64,000 bases of DNA from Streptomyces cynarae (GTDB lineage: Bacteria; Actinomycetota; Actinomycetes; Streptomycetales; Streptomycetaceae): assembly GCF_025642135.1 (NCBI RefSeq), contig NZ_CP106793.1:7408001-7472000 (forward strand), in the 5' to 3' direction. The translations under genes were made by a program, and so were the position numbers. Under the pieces are notes generated by a model. That model worked only from the letters and a program-made list of their open reading frames with translations. It made no database searches and was not told where the DNA came from. Every line of letters starts with the position of its first letter. Positions within the stretch are counted from its first letter, which is position 1. Positions 43,905 to 54,791 of this stretch are shown here, piece after piece.

Positions 43905-45695
43905 GTGCGTACCTCCATCGCCACCGTCTCGATCGGCGGATCCCTCACCGAGAAGCTCACCGCCGCGGCCCGCGCCGGGTTCGACGGGATCGAGATCTTC
44001 GAGAACGACCTGCTCGCCAGCCCGCTGAGCCCCGAGGAGATCCGGGCCCGCTGCGCCGACCTCGGCCTGAGCATCGACCTCTACCAGCCCATGCGGGACA
44101 TCGAGGCCGTGCAGGCCGAGGAGTTCGAGCGCAATCTGCGCCGGGCCCGCCACAAGTTCCAGCTCATGAACCGGCTCGGCGCGGACACGGTCCTGGTCTG
44201 CTCCAGCGTCTGTCCGCACGCCGAGGACGACGACGCTCTCGCCGCCTGGCATCTGCGCCGACTCGCCGATCTCGCCCAGGAGTTCGGGATCCGAGTCGCC
44301 TACGAGGCACTGGCCTGGGGCCGGCACGTGAGCACATACGACCACGCGTGGCGCGTCGTCGAGGCCGCGGACCACCCGGCGCTCGGCGTCTGCCTGGACA
44401 GCTTCCACATCCTCGCCCGGGGCAGTGACCCGAAGGGCATCGAGGACATCCCCGGCGAGAAGATCTTCTTCCTGCAACTGGCGGACGCCCCGCTGATGGC
44501 GATGGACGTCCTGCAGTGGAGCCGCCACTACCGCTGCTTCCCCGGCCAGGGGGGCTTCGACCTCGCCGGGCTCCTCACCCATGTGGTGCGCGCCGGCTAC
44601 ACCGGCCCGCTGTCCCTGGAGGTCTTCAACGACGTCTTCCGCCAGGCCGAGGCCGCCCCCACCGCCGTGGACGCCCGCCGTTCGCTGCTCGTCCTCCAGG
44701 AGGCGACCGGACTCGCGGCCCCGCCCCCGCCCGTGGTGCCGACCGGTGTCGCCTTCGCGGAACTCGTCACCCCGGACGTCGACCCGGTCTCCGCGGTCCT
44801 CGGCGCGCTAGGGTTCGCCCGCACGGCCCGGCACCGGACGAAACCCGTCGACCTGTGGGAGCAGGGCGCCGCCCGCGTCCTCGTCAACACCGGCCCGGCC
44901 GCACGCCGTGACGGCACCGCCCTCGCCGCCATCGGCCTGGAGTCCCCGGACCCGGAAGGAGCCGCCCGGCGCGCCGAAGCACTGCTCGCCCCGGTCCTGC
45001 CACGCCGCCGCGCCCCGCAGGACGCGCCGCTGGAGGCGGTGTCCGCGCCCGACGGCACGGAGCTGTTCTTCTGCGCCGCCGGACGATCCCGACTCCCCGA
45101 CTGGCGTGAGGACTTCGAGGACGTCCCGCACGAGGCCCCGGCCTCCGGCATCGACCGCGTCGACCATCTCGCCCTCACCCAGCCCTGGCACCAGTTCGAC
45201 GAGGCGGCCCTCTTCCACCGCAGCGTGCTCGGGCTGGCCGCCCAGGAAAGCGTCGACGTCGCCGACCCCTACGGACTGCACCGCAGCCGCGCGGTCACCA
45301 ACGCCGACGGCAGCGTGCGCATCGCCCTGAGCATCGGGCCCGCCCCGAACGACGACGGCGCCCGAGCCCAGCACATCGCGCTCGCCACCGAAGACGTGGT
45401 CACGGCGGCCCGCCGCTTCCGCCAGGCGGGCGGCCGGCTCCTCGAGGTGCCCGCCAACTACTACGACGACCTGGCGGCCCAGTACGACTTGACCGACGGC
45501 GAGCTGGAGACGTACCGCGACCTCGGCATCCTCTACGACCGCGACGCGGACGGCGCCTTCCTGCACTGCTACACGCACACCGTAGGCCGCGTCTTCTTCG
45601 AACTGGTCCAACGGGACGGCGGCTACCGGGGGTACGGCGCCAGGAACGCACCGGTTCGGCTGGCGGCGCAGCACGCGAGCCGGCCGGTGCGTTGA
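43905..45695 (+). CDS. 3-dehydroshikimate dehydratase fused to HPPD-like VOC domain (QsuB type)
   Basis: The product is 596 aa, GTG 43905 with GGAAGGA upstream. The N-terminal about 280 residues are a TIM-barrel dehydroshikimate dehydratase (GFDGIEIFENDLL, VAYEALAWGRHVSTYDHAW, CLDSFHILARGSDP, LSLEVFNDVFR with metal Glu/Asp/His). The C-terminal about 310 residues contain two vicinal-oxygen-chelate modules (IDRVDHLALTQPW, QHIALATEDVVTAARRFR and a final FFELVQRDGGYRGYG) like 4-hydroxyphenylpyruvate dioxygenase. QsuB of Corynebacterium has this architecture and makes protocatechuate. The role of the VOC half is less certain. Confidence 0.88.
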   Translation: MRTSIATVSIGGSLTEKLTAAARAGFDGIEIFENDLLASPLSPEEIRARCADLGLSIDLYQPMRDIEAVQAEEFERNLRRARHKFQLMNRLGADTVLVCSSVCPHAEDDDALAAWHLRRLADLAQEFGIRVAYEALAWGRHVSTYDHAWRVVEAADHPALGVCLDSFHILARGSDPKGIEDIPGEKIFFLQLADAPLMAMDVLQWSRHYRCFPGQGGFDLAGLLTHVVRAGYTGPLSLEVFNDVFRQAEAAPTAVDARRSLLVLQEATGLAAPPPPVVPTGVAFAELVTPDVDPVSAVLGALGFARTARHRTKPVDLWEQGAARVLVNTGPAARRDGTALAAIGLESPDPEGAARRAEALLAPVLPRRRAPQDAPLEAVSAPDGTELFFCAAGRSRLPDWREDFEDVPHEAPASGIDRVDHLALTQPWHQFDEAALFHRSVLGLAAQESVDVADPYGLHRSRAVTNADGSVRIALSIGPAPNDDGARAQHIALATEDVVTAARRFRQAGGRLLEVPANYYDDLAAQYDLTDGELETYRDLGILYDRDADGAFLHCYTHTVGRVFFELVQRDGGYRGYGARNAPVRLAAQHASRPVR

Positions 45696-45708
45696 GAGAC
45701 CGTGCTGA

Positions 45709-46320
45709 CTAGAACGGACCTGGGGTCGCGGACGCCCCGGTCGTGTTCCACTCCGCGATCACGGGCCGGCCGTGCTCGGTGGAGAGCCGGCTGAGCGTGC
45801 CCGTGGCGAGTTGGAACAGCCGCCCCTCGGCCGCCGAGAGGCCGAGGTGCCGCGCGGTGAGGACGCGCAGGAAGTGGGCGTGGGCCACGAGGATCACGTC
45901 GCCCTCGGCGAGGTCGGGCGCGATGCGGGCCAGTACCCGGTCCGCACGTGCCCCGACCTCGTCCGGCGACTCACCGGGGTGACCGGGCGGGCCCTGGGGG
46001 ACGCCGTCGGTCCACAGGTACCAGTCGGGGCGGGTGCGGTGGATCTCGACGGTGGTGATGCCCTCGTAGCCGCCGTAGTCCCATTCGTGCAGGTCCGGGT
46101 CGGGGACGGCGCCGGAGAGTCCGGCGAGTTCGGCCGTGCGTATCGCGCGGCCGAGGGGGCTGGTGAGGATGCGCGCGAAGGTGCGTCCGGCGAGCAGCGG
46201 GGCGAGGGACTTGGCCTGTTCCTCGCCCCGCTGGGTGAGCGGGAGGTCGGTGAAGCTGGTGTGCTGCCCCGAGACGCTCCACTCGGTTTCGCCGTGGCGG
46301 ACCAGCAGGAGGTCGCCCAC
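45709..46320 (-). CDS. Histidine phosphatase family (phosphoglycerate-mutase-like)
   Basis: The product is 203 aa; GTG 46320, with AAGGAGTAA providing both its ribosome-binding site and the upstream gnd stop. The catalytic RHGE (LLLVRHGETEWSV), a second arm in TSPLGRAIRTAEL and the late His in VAHAHFLRVL are present. It is a cytoplasmic phosphomonoesterase of unknown substrate. Position as the last gene of the pentose-phosphate operon suggests a sugar-phosphate substrate; this is inference. Confidence 0.87.
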   Translation of the reverse strand: MGDLLLVRHGETEWSVSGQHTSFTDLPLTQRGEEQAKSLAPLLAGRTFARILTSPLGRAIRTAELAGLSGAVPDPDLHEWDYGGYEGITTVEIHRTRPDWYLWTDGVPQGPPGHPGESPDEVGARADRVLARIAPDLAEGDVILVAHAHFLRVLTARHLGLSAAEGRLFQLATGTLSRLSTEHGRPVIAEWNTTGASATPGPF

Positions 46321-46326
46321 GGCTCG

Positions 46327-47208
46327 TTACTCCTTCGCGGACTCGACCGCGTGGCCGCCGAACTGGTTGCGCAGCGCCGCGATCATCTTCATCTGGGGGG
46401 AGTCGTCCTGCCGCGAGGCGAACCGGGCGAACAGGGACGCCGTGATCGCCGGGAGCGGGACGGCGTTGTCGATGGCGGCCTCGACGGTCCAGCGGCCCTC
46501 GCCGGAGTCCTCGGCGTAGCCGCGCAGCTTGTCCAGGTGCTCGTCCTCGTCCAGGGCGTTGACCGCGAGGTCGAGCAGCCAGGAGCGGATGACGGTGCCC
46601 TCCTGCCAGGAGCGGAAGACCTCGCGGACGTTGTCCACGGACTTGATCTTCTCCAGCAGCTCCCAGCCCTCGGCGTAGGCCTGCATCATGGCGTACTCGA
46701 TGCCGTTGTGGACCATCTTCGAGAAGTGGCCGGCGCCGACCCTGCCCGCGTGGACGTAGCCGTACGGCCCCTCCGGCTTGAGCGCGTCGAAGATCGGCTG
46801 GAGCCGGTCGACGTGCTCCTTGTCGCCCCCGACCATCAGCGCGTAGCCGTTCTCCAGGCCCCACACACCGCCGGAGACGCCCGCGTCGATGAAGCCGATG
46901 CCCTTGATGCCGAGTTCGGTGGCGTGCTTCTCGTCGTCCGTCCAGCGGGAGTTGCCGCCGTCCACCACGATGTCGCCGGGGGAGAGCAGGGCGGCGAGTT
47001 CGTCGATGACGGACTGGGTGGCGGCGCCGGCCGGGACCATCACCCAGATCACGCGCGGGGCCTCGAGCTTCTCGACGAGCTCGCCCAGGCTCTTGACGTC
47101 GGAGACCTCGGGGTTGCGGTCGTAGCCGACGACGGTGTGGCCGGCGCGGCGGATCCGCTCGCGCATGTTGCCGCCCATCTTGCCGAGACCGATGAGTCCG
47201 AGCTGCAT
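46327..47208 (-). CDS. gnd: 6-phosphogluconate dehydrogenase, decarboxylating (short NAD-type)
   Basis: The product is 293 aa, the short form (the long form is about 470-480 aa). It has the Rossmann motif IGLGKMGGNM, VDGGNSRWTDDEKHATEL, FIDAGVSGGVWGLENGYALMVGG (catalytic loop) and VGAGHFSKMVHNGIEYAMMQAYAEG, with the catalytic Lys in HFSKMVHNG. It converts 6-phosphogluconate to ribulose-5-P and CO2. It lies two bases after pgi and is co-transcribed with zwf and opcA. Confidence 0.93.
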   Translation of the reverse strand: MQLGLIGLGKMGGNMRERIRRAGHTVVGYDRNPEVSDVKSLGELVEKLEAPRVIWVMVPAGAATQSVIDELAALLSPGDIVVDGGNSRWTDDEKHATELGIKGIGFIDAGVSGGVWGLENGYALMVGGDKEHVDRLQPIFDALKPEGPYGYVHAGRVGAGHFSKMVHNGIEYAMMQAYAEGWELLEKIKSVDNVREVFRSWQEGTVIRSWLLDLAVNALDEDEHLDKLRGYAEDSGEGRWTVEAAIDNAVPLPAITASLFARFASRQDDSPQMKMIAALRNQFGGHAVESAKE

Positions 47209-47209
47209 G

Positions 47210-48868
47210 TCAGTTCACTTCTTCCTGAGCGTTCTTGAGCGTGCGGTAGGCGGCCACGAGGGCGGCGGTGGACGGGTCGAGGCCGGGGACGTCGGCGCCC
47301 CGGGTGAGGGCGGGCTCGACGCGCTTGGCGAGCACCTTGCCGAGTTCGACACCCCACTGGTCGAAGGAGTCGATGTTCCAGATCGCGCCCTGCACGAACA
47401 CCTTGTGCTCGTAGAGGGCGATGAGCTGGCCGAGGACCGACGGGGTCGGCTCGGTGGCCAGGATCGTGGTGGTGGGGTGGTTGCCCTTGAAGGTGCGGTG
47501 CGGCACCTGCTCCTCGGGCACGCCCTCCGCGCGCACCTCCTCCTCCGTCTTGCCGAAGGCGAGCGCCTGGCCCTGCGCGAACAGGTTGGCCATCAGCAGG
47601 TCGTGCTGAGCCTTGAGCTCGTCGCTCAGCTCGGCGACCGGGTTCGCGAAGCCGATGAGGTCGGCCGGGATCAGCTTGGTGCCCTGGTGGATGAGCTGGT
47701 AGTAGGCGTGCTGCCCGTTGGTGCCCGGGGTGCCCCACACCACGGGGCCGGTCTGCCACTGCACCGGGTGCCCGTCGCGGTCCACCGACTTGCCGTTGGA
47801 CTCCATGTCCAGCTGCTGGAGATAGGCGGTGAACTTGGACAGGTAGTGCGAGTACGGCAGCACCGCGTGCGACTGGGCGTCGAAGAAGTTGCCGTACCAG
47901 ACGCCCAGCAGACCGAGCAGCAGCGGTGCGTTGGCCTCAGCCGGCGCGTTGCGGAAGTGCTCGTCGACGATGCGGAAACCGTCCAGCATCTCCCGGAACC
48001 GCTCGGGACCGATCGCGATCATCAGCGACAGTCCGATGGCCGAGTCGTACGAGTAGCGGCCGCCGACCCAGTCCCAGAACTCGAACATGTTGTCAGGGTC
48101 GATACCGAACTCGGTGACCTTCCCGGCGTTCGTCGACAGGGCGACGAAGTGCTTGGCGACCGCCTTTTCGTCGTCCTCGAACGCCGCGAGCAGCCAGGAC
48201 CGGGCCGAGGTCGCGTTCGTGATCGTCTCGATCGTGGTGAACGTCTTCGACGCGACGATGAACAGCGTCTCCGCCGGGTCCAGGTCCCGCACAGCCTCGT
48301 GCAGGTCGGCACCGTCCACGTTCGACACGAACCGGAACGTCATCTCCCGCGCGGTGTAGGCGCGCAGCGCCTCGTACGCCATCGCGGGGCCCAGATCGGA
48401 ACCGCCGATGCCGATGTTGACGACGTTCTTGATGCGCTTGCCGGTGTGACCTGTCCACTCGCCGGAGCGGACCCGGTCGGCGAAGTCGGTCATCTTGTCG
48501 AGCACCGCGTGCACCTTGGGCACCACGTTCTCGCCGTCGACCTCGATCACCGCGTCACGCGGAGCGCGCAGCGCGGTGTGCAGCACGGCCCGGCGCTCCG
48601 TGGTGTTGATCTTCTCGCCGCGGAACATGGCGTCGCGCAGCCCGAACACGTCGGTGGCGGTGGCCAGTTCCTGGAGCAGCGCCAGGGTCTCGTCGGTGAT
48701 CAGGTGCTTGGAGTAGTCGATGCGCAGATCACCGACGCGCACGACGTAGCGTTCCGCACGCCCGGGGTCCTGGTCGAACAGGTCCCGCAGGTGCGCGTGC
48801 CACTGGGCACGGTGGTCCTCCAGTTCGGCCCACTCGGGCCGCCGGGTGAGCCTCGGGCTGTCAGACAT
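47210..48868 (-). CDS. pgi: Glucose-6-phosphate isomerase
   Basis: The product is 552 aa; ATG 48868 overlaps the opcA stop by 8 bases, and GGAGGGTG lies upstream. PGI signatures: [44 protein letters not shown] and [17 protein letters not shown], with the catalytic Glu region in [12 protein letters not shown]. It interconverts glucose-6-P and fructose-6-P, letting products of the non-oxidative branch re-enter the oxidative one. Confidence 0.95.
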   Translation of the reverse strand: MSDSPRLTRRPEWAELEDHRAQWHAHLRDLFDQDPGRAERYVVRVGDLRIDYSKHLITDETLALLQELATATDVFGLRDAMFRGEKINTTERRAVLHTALRAPRDAVIEVDGENVVPKVHAVLDKMTDFADRVRSGEWTGHTGKRIKNVVNIGIGGSDLGPAMAYEALRAYTAREMTFRFVSNVDGADLHEAVRDLDPAETLFIVASKTFTTIETITNATSARSWLLAAFEDDEKAVAKHFVALSTNAGKVTEFGIDPDNMFEFWDWVGGRYSYDSAIGLSLMIAIGPERFREMLDGFRIVDEHFRNAPAEANAPLLLGLLGVWYGNFFDAQSHAVLPYSHYLSKFTAYLQQLDMESNGKSVDRDGHPVQWQTGPVVWGTPGTNGQHAYYQLIHQGTKLIPADLIGFANPVAELSDELKAQHDLLMANLFAQGQALAFGKTEEEVRAEGVPEEQVPHRTFKGNHPTTTILATEPTPSVLGQLIALYEHKVFVQGAIWNIDSFDQWGVELGKVLAKRVEPALTRGADVPGLDPSTAALVAAYRTLKNAQEEVN

Positions 48869-49799
48869 GAGCGGCACCCTCCTCGGCACCGTCGCCGCCG
48901 CGCAGGGCGATGGCGTACATCTCGTCCGCGTCGAGGCGGCGCAGCTCCTCGGCGATCAGTTCGGAGGTCGCGCGCACCTTCAGCGCCAGGGTGCGCGAGG
49001 GCTGACCCGGGAGGGTGAGCGTGGCCAGCGGGCCCTCGGGGCGGTCGATGACGATCTCGCCCTTGTCGGTGCCCAGCCGGACGGCCGTGACGACCGGTCC
49101 CGCGGTGACGACCCGGTCCACGGACACCTTCAGGCGGGCCTCCAGCCAGCGGGCCAGCAGCTCGGCGGCCGGGTTCTCCGCCTCGGCCTCCACGGCCGCG
49201 GAGATGATCTTCGTGCGGGCCTGGTCGAGCGCGGCGGCCAGCATCGACCGCCACGGCGTCAGCCGGGTCCAGGCGAGGTCGGTGTCGCCCGGCGCGTAGG
49301 AGGCGACCCGGGCCTGCAGCACGCGCTGCGGGTCCTCGACGGCGTACAGGTCGGTGATGCGGCGCTGGGCGAGGGCGCCCAGCGGGTCCTTGGCGGGGTT
49401 GTCCGGCGCGTCCACCGGCCACCAGACGACGACGGGCGCGTCGGGCAGCAGGAGCGGCAGGACCACCGAGTCGGCGTGGTCGGACACCTCGCCGTACAGC
49501 CGCAGCACGACCGTCTCGCCGGTGCCGGCGTCGGCGCCCACCCGGACCTCGGCGTCCAGGTGCGACCGGGTGCGGTCGCGCGGGGTGCGGGCCTGACGCT
49601 TGATGACCACCAGGGTCCGCGAGGGGTGCTCGTGCGAGGCGTCCTCGGCCGCCTTCATCGAGTCGTAGGCGTTCTCCTCGTCGGTCACGATGACCATGGT
49701 CAGTACCATGCCCACGGCGGGGGTGCCGAGGGCGCGGCGGCCCTGCACCAGCGCCTTGTTGATCTTGCTTGCCGTGGTGTCGGTCAGGTCGATCTTCAT
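48861..49799 (-). CDS. opcA: Glucose-6-phosphate dehydrogenase assembly protein OpcA
   Basis: The product is 312 aa. ATG 49799 overlaps the zwf stop (ATGA). OpcA marks: [45 protein letters not shown] and [19 protein letters not shown]. It is needed for G6PDH activity or assembly in cyanobacteria and actinobacteria and always accompanies zwf, as here. Confidence 0.93.
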   Translation of the reverse strand: MKIDLTDTTASKINKALVQGRRALGTPAVGMVLTMVIVTDEENAYDSMKAAEDASHEHPSRTLVVIKRQARTPRDRTRSHLDAEVRVGADAGTGETVVLRLYGEVSDHADSVVLPLLLPDAPVVVWWPVDAPDNPAKDPLGALAQRRITDLYAVEDPQRVLQARVASYAPGDTDLAWTRLTPWRSMLAAALDQARTKIISAAVEAEAENPAAELLARWLEARLKVSVDRVVTAGPVVTAVRLGTDKGEIVIDRPEGPLATLTLPGQPSRTLALKVRATSELIAEELRRLDADEMYAIALRGGDGAEEGAAHV

Positions 49800-51409
49800 G
49801 GCCTGCGCCAGCTCCGTCCGTCTCGTGCGAGCATCTCGTCGGCTTCCCCGGGACCCCAGCTGCCCGAGGCGTACTGCGCGGGCTTGCCGTGCGTCGCCCA
49901 GTACTCCTCGATCGGGTCGAGGATCCTCCAGGACTCCTCCACTTCCTCCGTACGGGGGAACAGGTTGGCGTCGCCGAGCAGTACGTCCAGGATCAGCCGT
50001 TCGTACGCCTCCGGGCTGGACTCGGTGAACGACTCGCCGTAGGCGAAGTCCATCGAGACGTCCCGGATCTCCATCGACGTACCCGGCACCTTGGAACCGA
50101 AGCGAACGGTCATCCCCTCATCGGGCTGCACCCGGATGACGATCGCGTTCTGGCCCAGTTCCTCGGTGGCCGTGGTGTCGAAGGGGGAGTGCGGGGCCCG
50201 CTGGAAGACGACCGCGATCTCGGTCACCCGGCGGCCCAGCCGCTTGCCCGTCCTGAGGTAGAAAGGCACGCCCGCCCAGCGGCGGTTGTCGACCTCCAGC
50301 TTGATCGCCGCGTAGGTGTCCGTGGTGGACGCGGGGTCGATGCCCTCCTCCTGGAGATAGCCGTGCACCTTCTCGCCGCCCTGCCACGCGGCCGCGTACT
50401 GGCCGCGCACGGTGTGCGCCCCGAGGTCCTCCGGCAGCTTCACCGACTTCAGGACCTTCATCTTCTCGGTGACCAGCGACCCGGCGTCGAAGGCGATGGG
50501 CTCCTCCATGGCCGTCAGGGCCATCAGCTGGAGCAGGTGGTTCTGGATCACGTCGCGGGCGGCGCCGATGCCGTCGTAGTAGCCGGCGCGGCCGCCGATG
50601 CCGATGTCCTCGGCCATGGTGATCTGCACATGGTCCACGAAGGACCGGTTCCAGATCGGCTCGTACATCTGGTTCGCGAAGCGCAGCGCCAGAATGTTCT
50701 GGACCGTCTCCTTGCCCAGGTAGTGGTCGATGCGGAACACCTGGTCCGGCTCGAACACCCCGTGCACGATCCGGTTCAGCTCGCGGGCGCTCGCCAGGTC
50801 GTGGCCGAACGGCTTCTCGATGACCGCGCGCCGCCAGGAACCCTCGGGGGCGTCGGCGAGGCCGTGCTTCTTCAGCTGCTGGACGACCTTCGGGAAGAAC
50901 TTCGGCGGCACCGACAGGTAGAACGCGTAGTTGCCGCTGGTGCCCCGGGAGGCGTCCAACTCGTCGACGGCGGACTTCAGCTGCTTGAACGCGGTGTCGT
51001 CGTCGAAGTCGCCCGGGATGAACCGCATGCCCTCGGCGAGCTGCTGCCAGACCTCCTCGCGGAAGGGCGTACGGGCGTGCTCGCGCACCGCGTCGTGCAC
51101 CACCTGCGCGAAGTCCTGGTCGGCCCAGTCACGCCGGGCGAACCCGACGAGCGAGAAGCCCGGCGGCAGCAGACCGCGGTTGGCCAGGTCGTAGACCGCC
51201 GGCATCAGCTTCTTGCGGGACAGGTCGCCGGTGACACCGAAGATGACCAGTCCGGAAGGGCCCGCGATACGGGGCAGACGGCGGTCCCGGGGGTCGCGGA
51301 GCGGGTTGTCCCAGGCGGACGAACCGCTGTCCGGAGGGGTGAGGGCGGCTTCGAGCACCAGCGTGCTCTCGGCCGGAGCCACGCCCTGTGCCATGGTCTC
51401 GTCGCTCAT
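49796..51409 (-). CDS. zwf: Glucose-6-phosphate 1-dehydrogenase
   Basis: The product is 537 aa; ATG 51409 overlaps the tal stop (ATGA). Motifs: [21 protein letters not shown] (nucleotide), [14 protein letters not shown] (active site Lys/Asp), [17 protein letters not shown] and [17 protein letters not shown]. It oxidises glucose-6-P to the lactone, producing NADPH, and with OpcA and Gnd forms the oxidative branch. Confidence 0.95.
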   Translation of the reverse strand: MSDETMAQGVAPAESTLVLEAALTPPDSGSSAWDNPLRDPRDRRLPRIAGPSGLVIFGVTGDLSRKKLMPAVYDLANRGLLPPGFSLVGFARRDWADQDFAQVVHDAVREHARTPFREEVWQQLAEGMRFIPGDFDDDTAFKQLKSAVDELDASRGTSGNYAFYLSVPPKFFPKVVQQLKKHGLADAPEGSWRRAVIEKPFGHDLASARELNRIVHGVFEPDQVFRIDHYLGKETVQNILALRFANQMYEPIWNRSFVDHVQITMAEDIGIGGRAGYYDGIGAARDVIQNHLLQLMALTAMEEPIAFDAGSLVTEKMKVLKSVKLPEDLGAHTVRGQYAAAWQGGEKVHGYLQEEGIDPASTTDTYAAIKLEVDNRRWAGVPFYLRTGKRLGRRVTEIAVVFQRAPHSPFDTTATEELGQNAIVIRVQPDEGMTVRFGSKVPGTSMEIRDVSMDFAYGESFTESSPEAYERLILDVLLGDANLFPRTEEVEESWRILDPIEEYWATHGKPAQYASGSWGPGEADEMLARDGRSWRRP

Positions 51410-52551
51410 TCCGCGTCAACTCCCTTGCTGTTCAGGGACTTCGTCACGGCGTCCAGCAGGTCCTGCCAGGCCGTCTCGAACTTCGCGACGCCCTCGTCCT
51501 CGAGCTGCTTCACGACCTCGTCGTAGGAGATCCCGAGCCGCTCCACGGCCGCGAGGTCGGCGCGGGCCTGCTCGTAGCCGCCGGTCACGGTGTCGCCCTG
51601 GATGTCGCCGTGGTCGGCGGTGGCCTTCAGGGTGGCCTCCGGCATGGTGTTGACCGTGCCCGGCGCGACCAGTTCGTCGACGTACAGGGTGTCCTTGTAC
51701 GCCGGGTCCTTCACGCCGGTGGAGGCCCACAGCGGGCGCTGCCTGTTTGCGCCCCCGCTCTCCAGCGCGCTCCACCGCTCGGAGGCGAACGTCTTCTCAT
51801 AAGCCTCGTACGCGAGCCGTGCGTTCGCGAGCGCGGCCCGGCCCTTGAGAGCCAGGGCCTCGTCGGTGCCGAGCTTCGTCAGGCGCTTGTCGATCTCGGT
51901 GTCGACGCGGGAGACGAAGAAGGAGGCGACGGAGTGGATGGCCGACAGGTCGAGGCCGGCCGCCCGGGCCTTCTCCAGGCCGCCGAGGTAGGCGTCCATG
52001 ACCTCGCGGTAGCGCTCCAGGGAGAAGATCAGCGTCACGTTGACGCTGATGCCCTGGCCGATGACCTCGGTGATGGCCGGCAGGCCCGCCTCGGTCGCCG
52101 GAATCTTGATCATCACGTTGGGGCGGTCGACGAGCCAGGCGAGCTGCTTGGCCTCGGCGATGGTCGCCGCCGTGTTGTGGGCGAGGCGCGGGTCGACCTC
52201 GATGGAGACCCGGCCGTCCCGGCCGTCCGTGGCGTCGTACACGGGCCGCAGGATGTCGGCGGCGGCCCGGACGTCGGCGGTGGTCATCATGCGGACGGCC
52301 TCCTCGACCGTCACCCCGCGCACGGCCAGGTCGGCCAGCTGCTCCTCGTAGCCCTCTCCGGAGCCGATGGCGGCCTGGAAGATGGACGGGTTGGTGGTGA
52401 CGCCCACCACGTGCCGGGTCTCGATGAGTTCGGCGAGGTTGCCGGACGCGATCCGCTTGCGGGACAGGTCGTCCAGCCAGATCGACACGCCCGCCTCGGA
52501 CAGGCGCTTCAGGGGCTCCGCTGCTGCGGTTGCTTCGGTCACTGTGATCAT
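51406..52551 (-). CDS. tal: Transaldolase
   Basis: The product is 381 aa; ATG 52551 ([14 protein letters not shown]) with AGAAGGAAG upstream. Transaldolase marks: [42 protein letters not shown] with the Schiff-base Lys, and [21 protein letters not shown]. The length matches the actinobacterial class. It moves a three-carbon unit between ketose and aldose phosphates. It begins 20 bases after the tkt stop. Confidence 0.94.
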   Translation of the reverse strand: MITVTEATAAAEPLKRLSEAGVSIWLDDLSRKRIASGNLAELIETRHVVGVTTNPSIFQAAIGSGEGYEEQLADLAVRGVTVEEAVRMMTTADVRAAADILRPVYDATDGRDGRVSIEVDPRLAHNTAATIAEAKQLAWLVDRPNVMIKIPATEAGLPAITEVIGQGISVNVTLIFSLERYREVMDAYLGGLEKARAAGLDLSAIHSVASFFVSRVDTEIDKRLTKLGTDEALALKGRAALANARLAYEAYEKTFASERWSALESGGANRQRPLWASTGVKDPAYKDTLYVDELVAPGTVNTMPEATLKATADHGDIQGDTVTGGYEQARADLAAVERLGISYDEVVKQLEDEGVAKFETAWQDLLDAVTKSLNSKGVDAE

Positions 52552-52570
52552 CTTCCTTCTGGCGATCGGA

Positions 52571-54646
52571 TCAACCGCGGAGGGCGGCAAGGGATTCCCG
52601 GGCGGCGGCGGCCACGTTCTCGGGGGTGAAGCCGAACTCGGCGAAGAGGGTCTTGGCGTCGGCGGAGGCGCCGAAGTGCTCCAGGGACACGATGCGCCCT
52701 GCGTCGCCGACGTACCGGTACCAGGTCAGGCCGATACCGGCCTCGACGGCCACCCGGGCCTTCACGGACGGCGGGAGGACACGCTCGCGGTACTCCGCGG
52801 GCTGCTCCTCGAACCACTCCACGGACGGCATCGACACCACCCGGGTGCCCACGCCCTCGGCCTCCAGCTGCTCCCGGGCGGCCACGGCGAGATGCACCTC
52901 GGAACCGGTGGCGATCAGGATGACGTCCGGCGTCCCGGTGGAGGACTCCTTCAGGACGTAACCGCCCTTGGCCGCCTCGGGGTTCGGGGCGTACGTCGGC
53001 ACGCCCTGGCGGGTGAGCGCGAGCCCGTGCGGGGCGGGGTTGGTGGAATGCCGCTTGAGGATCTCGGCCCAGGCGACGGCGGTCTCGTTGGCGTCGGCCG
53101 GGCGGACGACGTTCAGGCCCGGGATCGCGCGCAGGGATGCGAGGTGCTCGACCGGCTGGTGGGTGGGGCCGTCCTCACCGAGACCGACGGAGTCGTGCGT
53201 CCACACGTACGTCACCGGCAGCTGCATCAGGGCGGACATGCGGACCGCGTTGCGCATGTAGTCCGAGAACACGAGGAACGTGCCGCCGTAGATACGGGTG
53301 TTGCCGTGCAGGGCGATGCCGTTCATCTCCGCGGCCATGGAGAACTCGCGGATGCCGAAGTGGACGGTGCGGCCGTACGGGCTCGCCTCCGGCAGCGGGT
53401 TGCCCTTCGGCAGGAAGGACGAGGTCTTGTCGATGGTCGTGTTGTTCGACCCGGCGAGGTCGGCGGAGCCGCCCCACAGCTCGGGGATGACCGCACCGAG
53501 GGCCTGGAGCACCTTGCCGGAGGCGGCACGCGTGGCGACGGACGCGCCCTCCTCGAACTCCGGAAGCGTCTGCTCCCAGCCGTCGGGGAGCTGCCCGGCC
53601 ACTACACGGTCGTACAGCTTCGCGCGCTCGGGCTGGGCGCCGCGCCACTCGGCGATCCGCTTGTCCCAGGCGGCGTGCGCCTCGGCACCCCGGTCCAGGG
53701 CCTGACGGGTGTGGGCGAGGACCTCGGGGGCCACCTCGAAGGACTTCTCCGGGTCGAAGCCGAGGACGCGCTTGGTGGCGGCGACCTCGTCCGCGCCGAG
53801 CGCCGAGCCGTGGGCGGCCTCGGTGTTCTGCGCGTTCGGAGCCGGCCAGGCGATGATCGTGCGCATCGCGATGATCGAGGGGCGCTCGGTCTCGGCCTGT
53901 GCCGCCTTCAGCGCCGCGTACAGCGCGTGGACGTCGATGTCGCCGTTCTCGGCGGGCTCGATGCGCTGGGTGTGCCAGCCGTAGGCCTCGTAACGCTTCA
54001 GGACGTCCTCGGAGAAGGCCGTCGCGGTGTCGCCCTCGATGGAGATGTGGTTGTCGTCGTACAGGAAGACGAGGTTGCCGAGCTTCTGGTGGCCGGCCAT
54101 CGAGGAGGCCTCGGCGGAGACGCCCTCCTCCAGGTCGCCGTCGGAGACGATGGCCCAGATCGTGTGGTCGAAGGGGGACTCGCCCGCGGGGGCCTCCGGG
54201 TCGAACAGACCGCGCTCGTAGCGGGCGGCCATCGCCATGCCCACCGCGTTTGCGGCACCCTGGCCGAGCGGGCCCGTGGTGGTCTCGACACCGGCCGTGT
54301 GCCCGTACTCCGGGTGACCGGGCGTCTTCGAACCGTGGGTCCGGAACGCCTTGAGGTCGTCCAGCTCCAGTTCGTAGCCGGCCAGGAAGAGCTGCGTGTA
54401 GAGGGTCAGCGAGGTGTGGCCGGGAGAGAGCACGAAGCGGTCACGGCCCGTCCACTCCGGATCCGCCGGATCATGGCGCATCACCTTGTGAAAGATCGTG
54501 TACGCGGCCGGGGCCAGGCTCATCGCGGTGCCCGGGTGGCCGTTGCCGACCTTCTGCACGGCGTCGGCCGCCAGGACGCGGGCGGTGTCGACGGCACGCC
54601 GGTCGAGCTCGGTCCATTCGAATCCGTCGGTGCTCTGCGCACTCAT
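52571..54646 (-). CDS. tkt: Transketolase
   Basis: The product is 691 aa; ATG 54646 preferred over TTG 54652. TPP-binding motif [33 protein letters not shown] (GDG to N), the N-terminal [13 protein letters not shown], and C-terminal [23 protein letters not shown] and [25 protein letters not shown] all match. It is the first gene of the leftward operon tkt-tal-zwf-opcA-pgi-gnd-phosphatase; its promoter must lie in 54647-54791, shared with the divergent AraC gene. Confidence 0.95.
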   Translation of the reverse strand: MSAQSTDGFEWTELDRRAVDTARVLAADAVQKVGNGHPGTAMSLAPAAYTIFHKVMRHDPADPEWTGRDRFVLSPGHTSLTLYTQLFLAGYELELDDLKAFRTHGSKTPGHPEYGHTAGVETTTGPLGQGAANAVGMAMAARYERGLFDPEAPAGESPFDHTIWAIVSDGDLEEGVSAEASSMAGHQKLGNLVFLYDDNHISIEGDTATAFSEDVLKRYEAYGWHTQRIEPAENGDIDVHALYAALKAAQAETERPSIIAMRTIIAWPAPNAQNTEAAHGSALGADEVAATKRVLGFDPEKSFEVAPEVLAHTRQALDRGAEAHAAWDKRIAEWRGAQPERAKLYDRVVAGQLPDGWEQTLPEFEEGASVATRAASGKVLQALGAVIPELWGGSADLAGSNNTTIDKTSSFLPKGNPLPEASPYGRTVHFGIREFSMAAEMNGIALHGNTRIYGGTFLVFSDYMRNAVRMSALMQLPVTYVWTHDSVGLGEDGPTHQPVEHLASLRAIPGLNVVRPADANETAVAWAEILKRHSTNPAPHGLALTRQGVPTYAPNPEAAKGGYVLKESSTGTPDVILIATGSEVHLAVAAREQLEAEGVGTRVVSMPSVEWFEEQPAEYRERVLPPSVKARVAVEAGIGLTWYRYVGDAGRIVSLEHFGASADAKTLFAEFGFTPENVAAAARESLAALRG

Positions 54647-54791
54647 CTTCAAGAGTCCTCACTGGATGCGGAATCGCTGGTGGAACGCGTTCAAAACTAA
54701 AAGTCTGACTTTTGCCGGGGAAGGTGCGCCTGTGTCAGCCTTCGGTGAAAGTGGGACATCGACAGCGGTACCGAGGCGGCATAAGAAGGAC

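Noticed and set aside
45709..45721. GACTAGAACG half-site like the LacI operator
   Set aside because: A single half-site between convergent genes, with no dyad and no promoter; probably chance.
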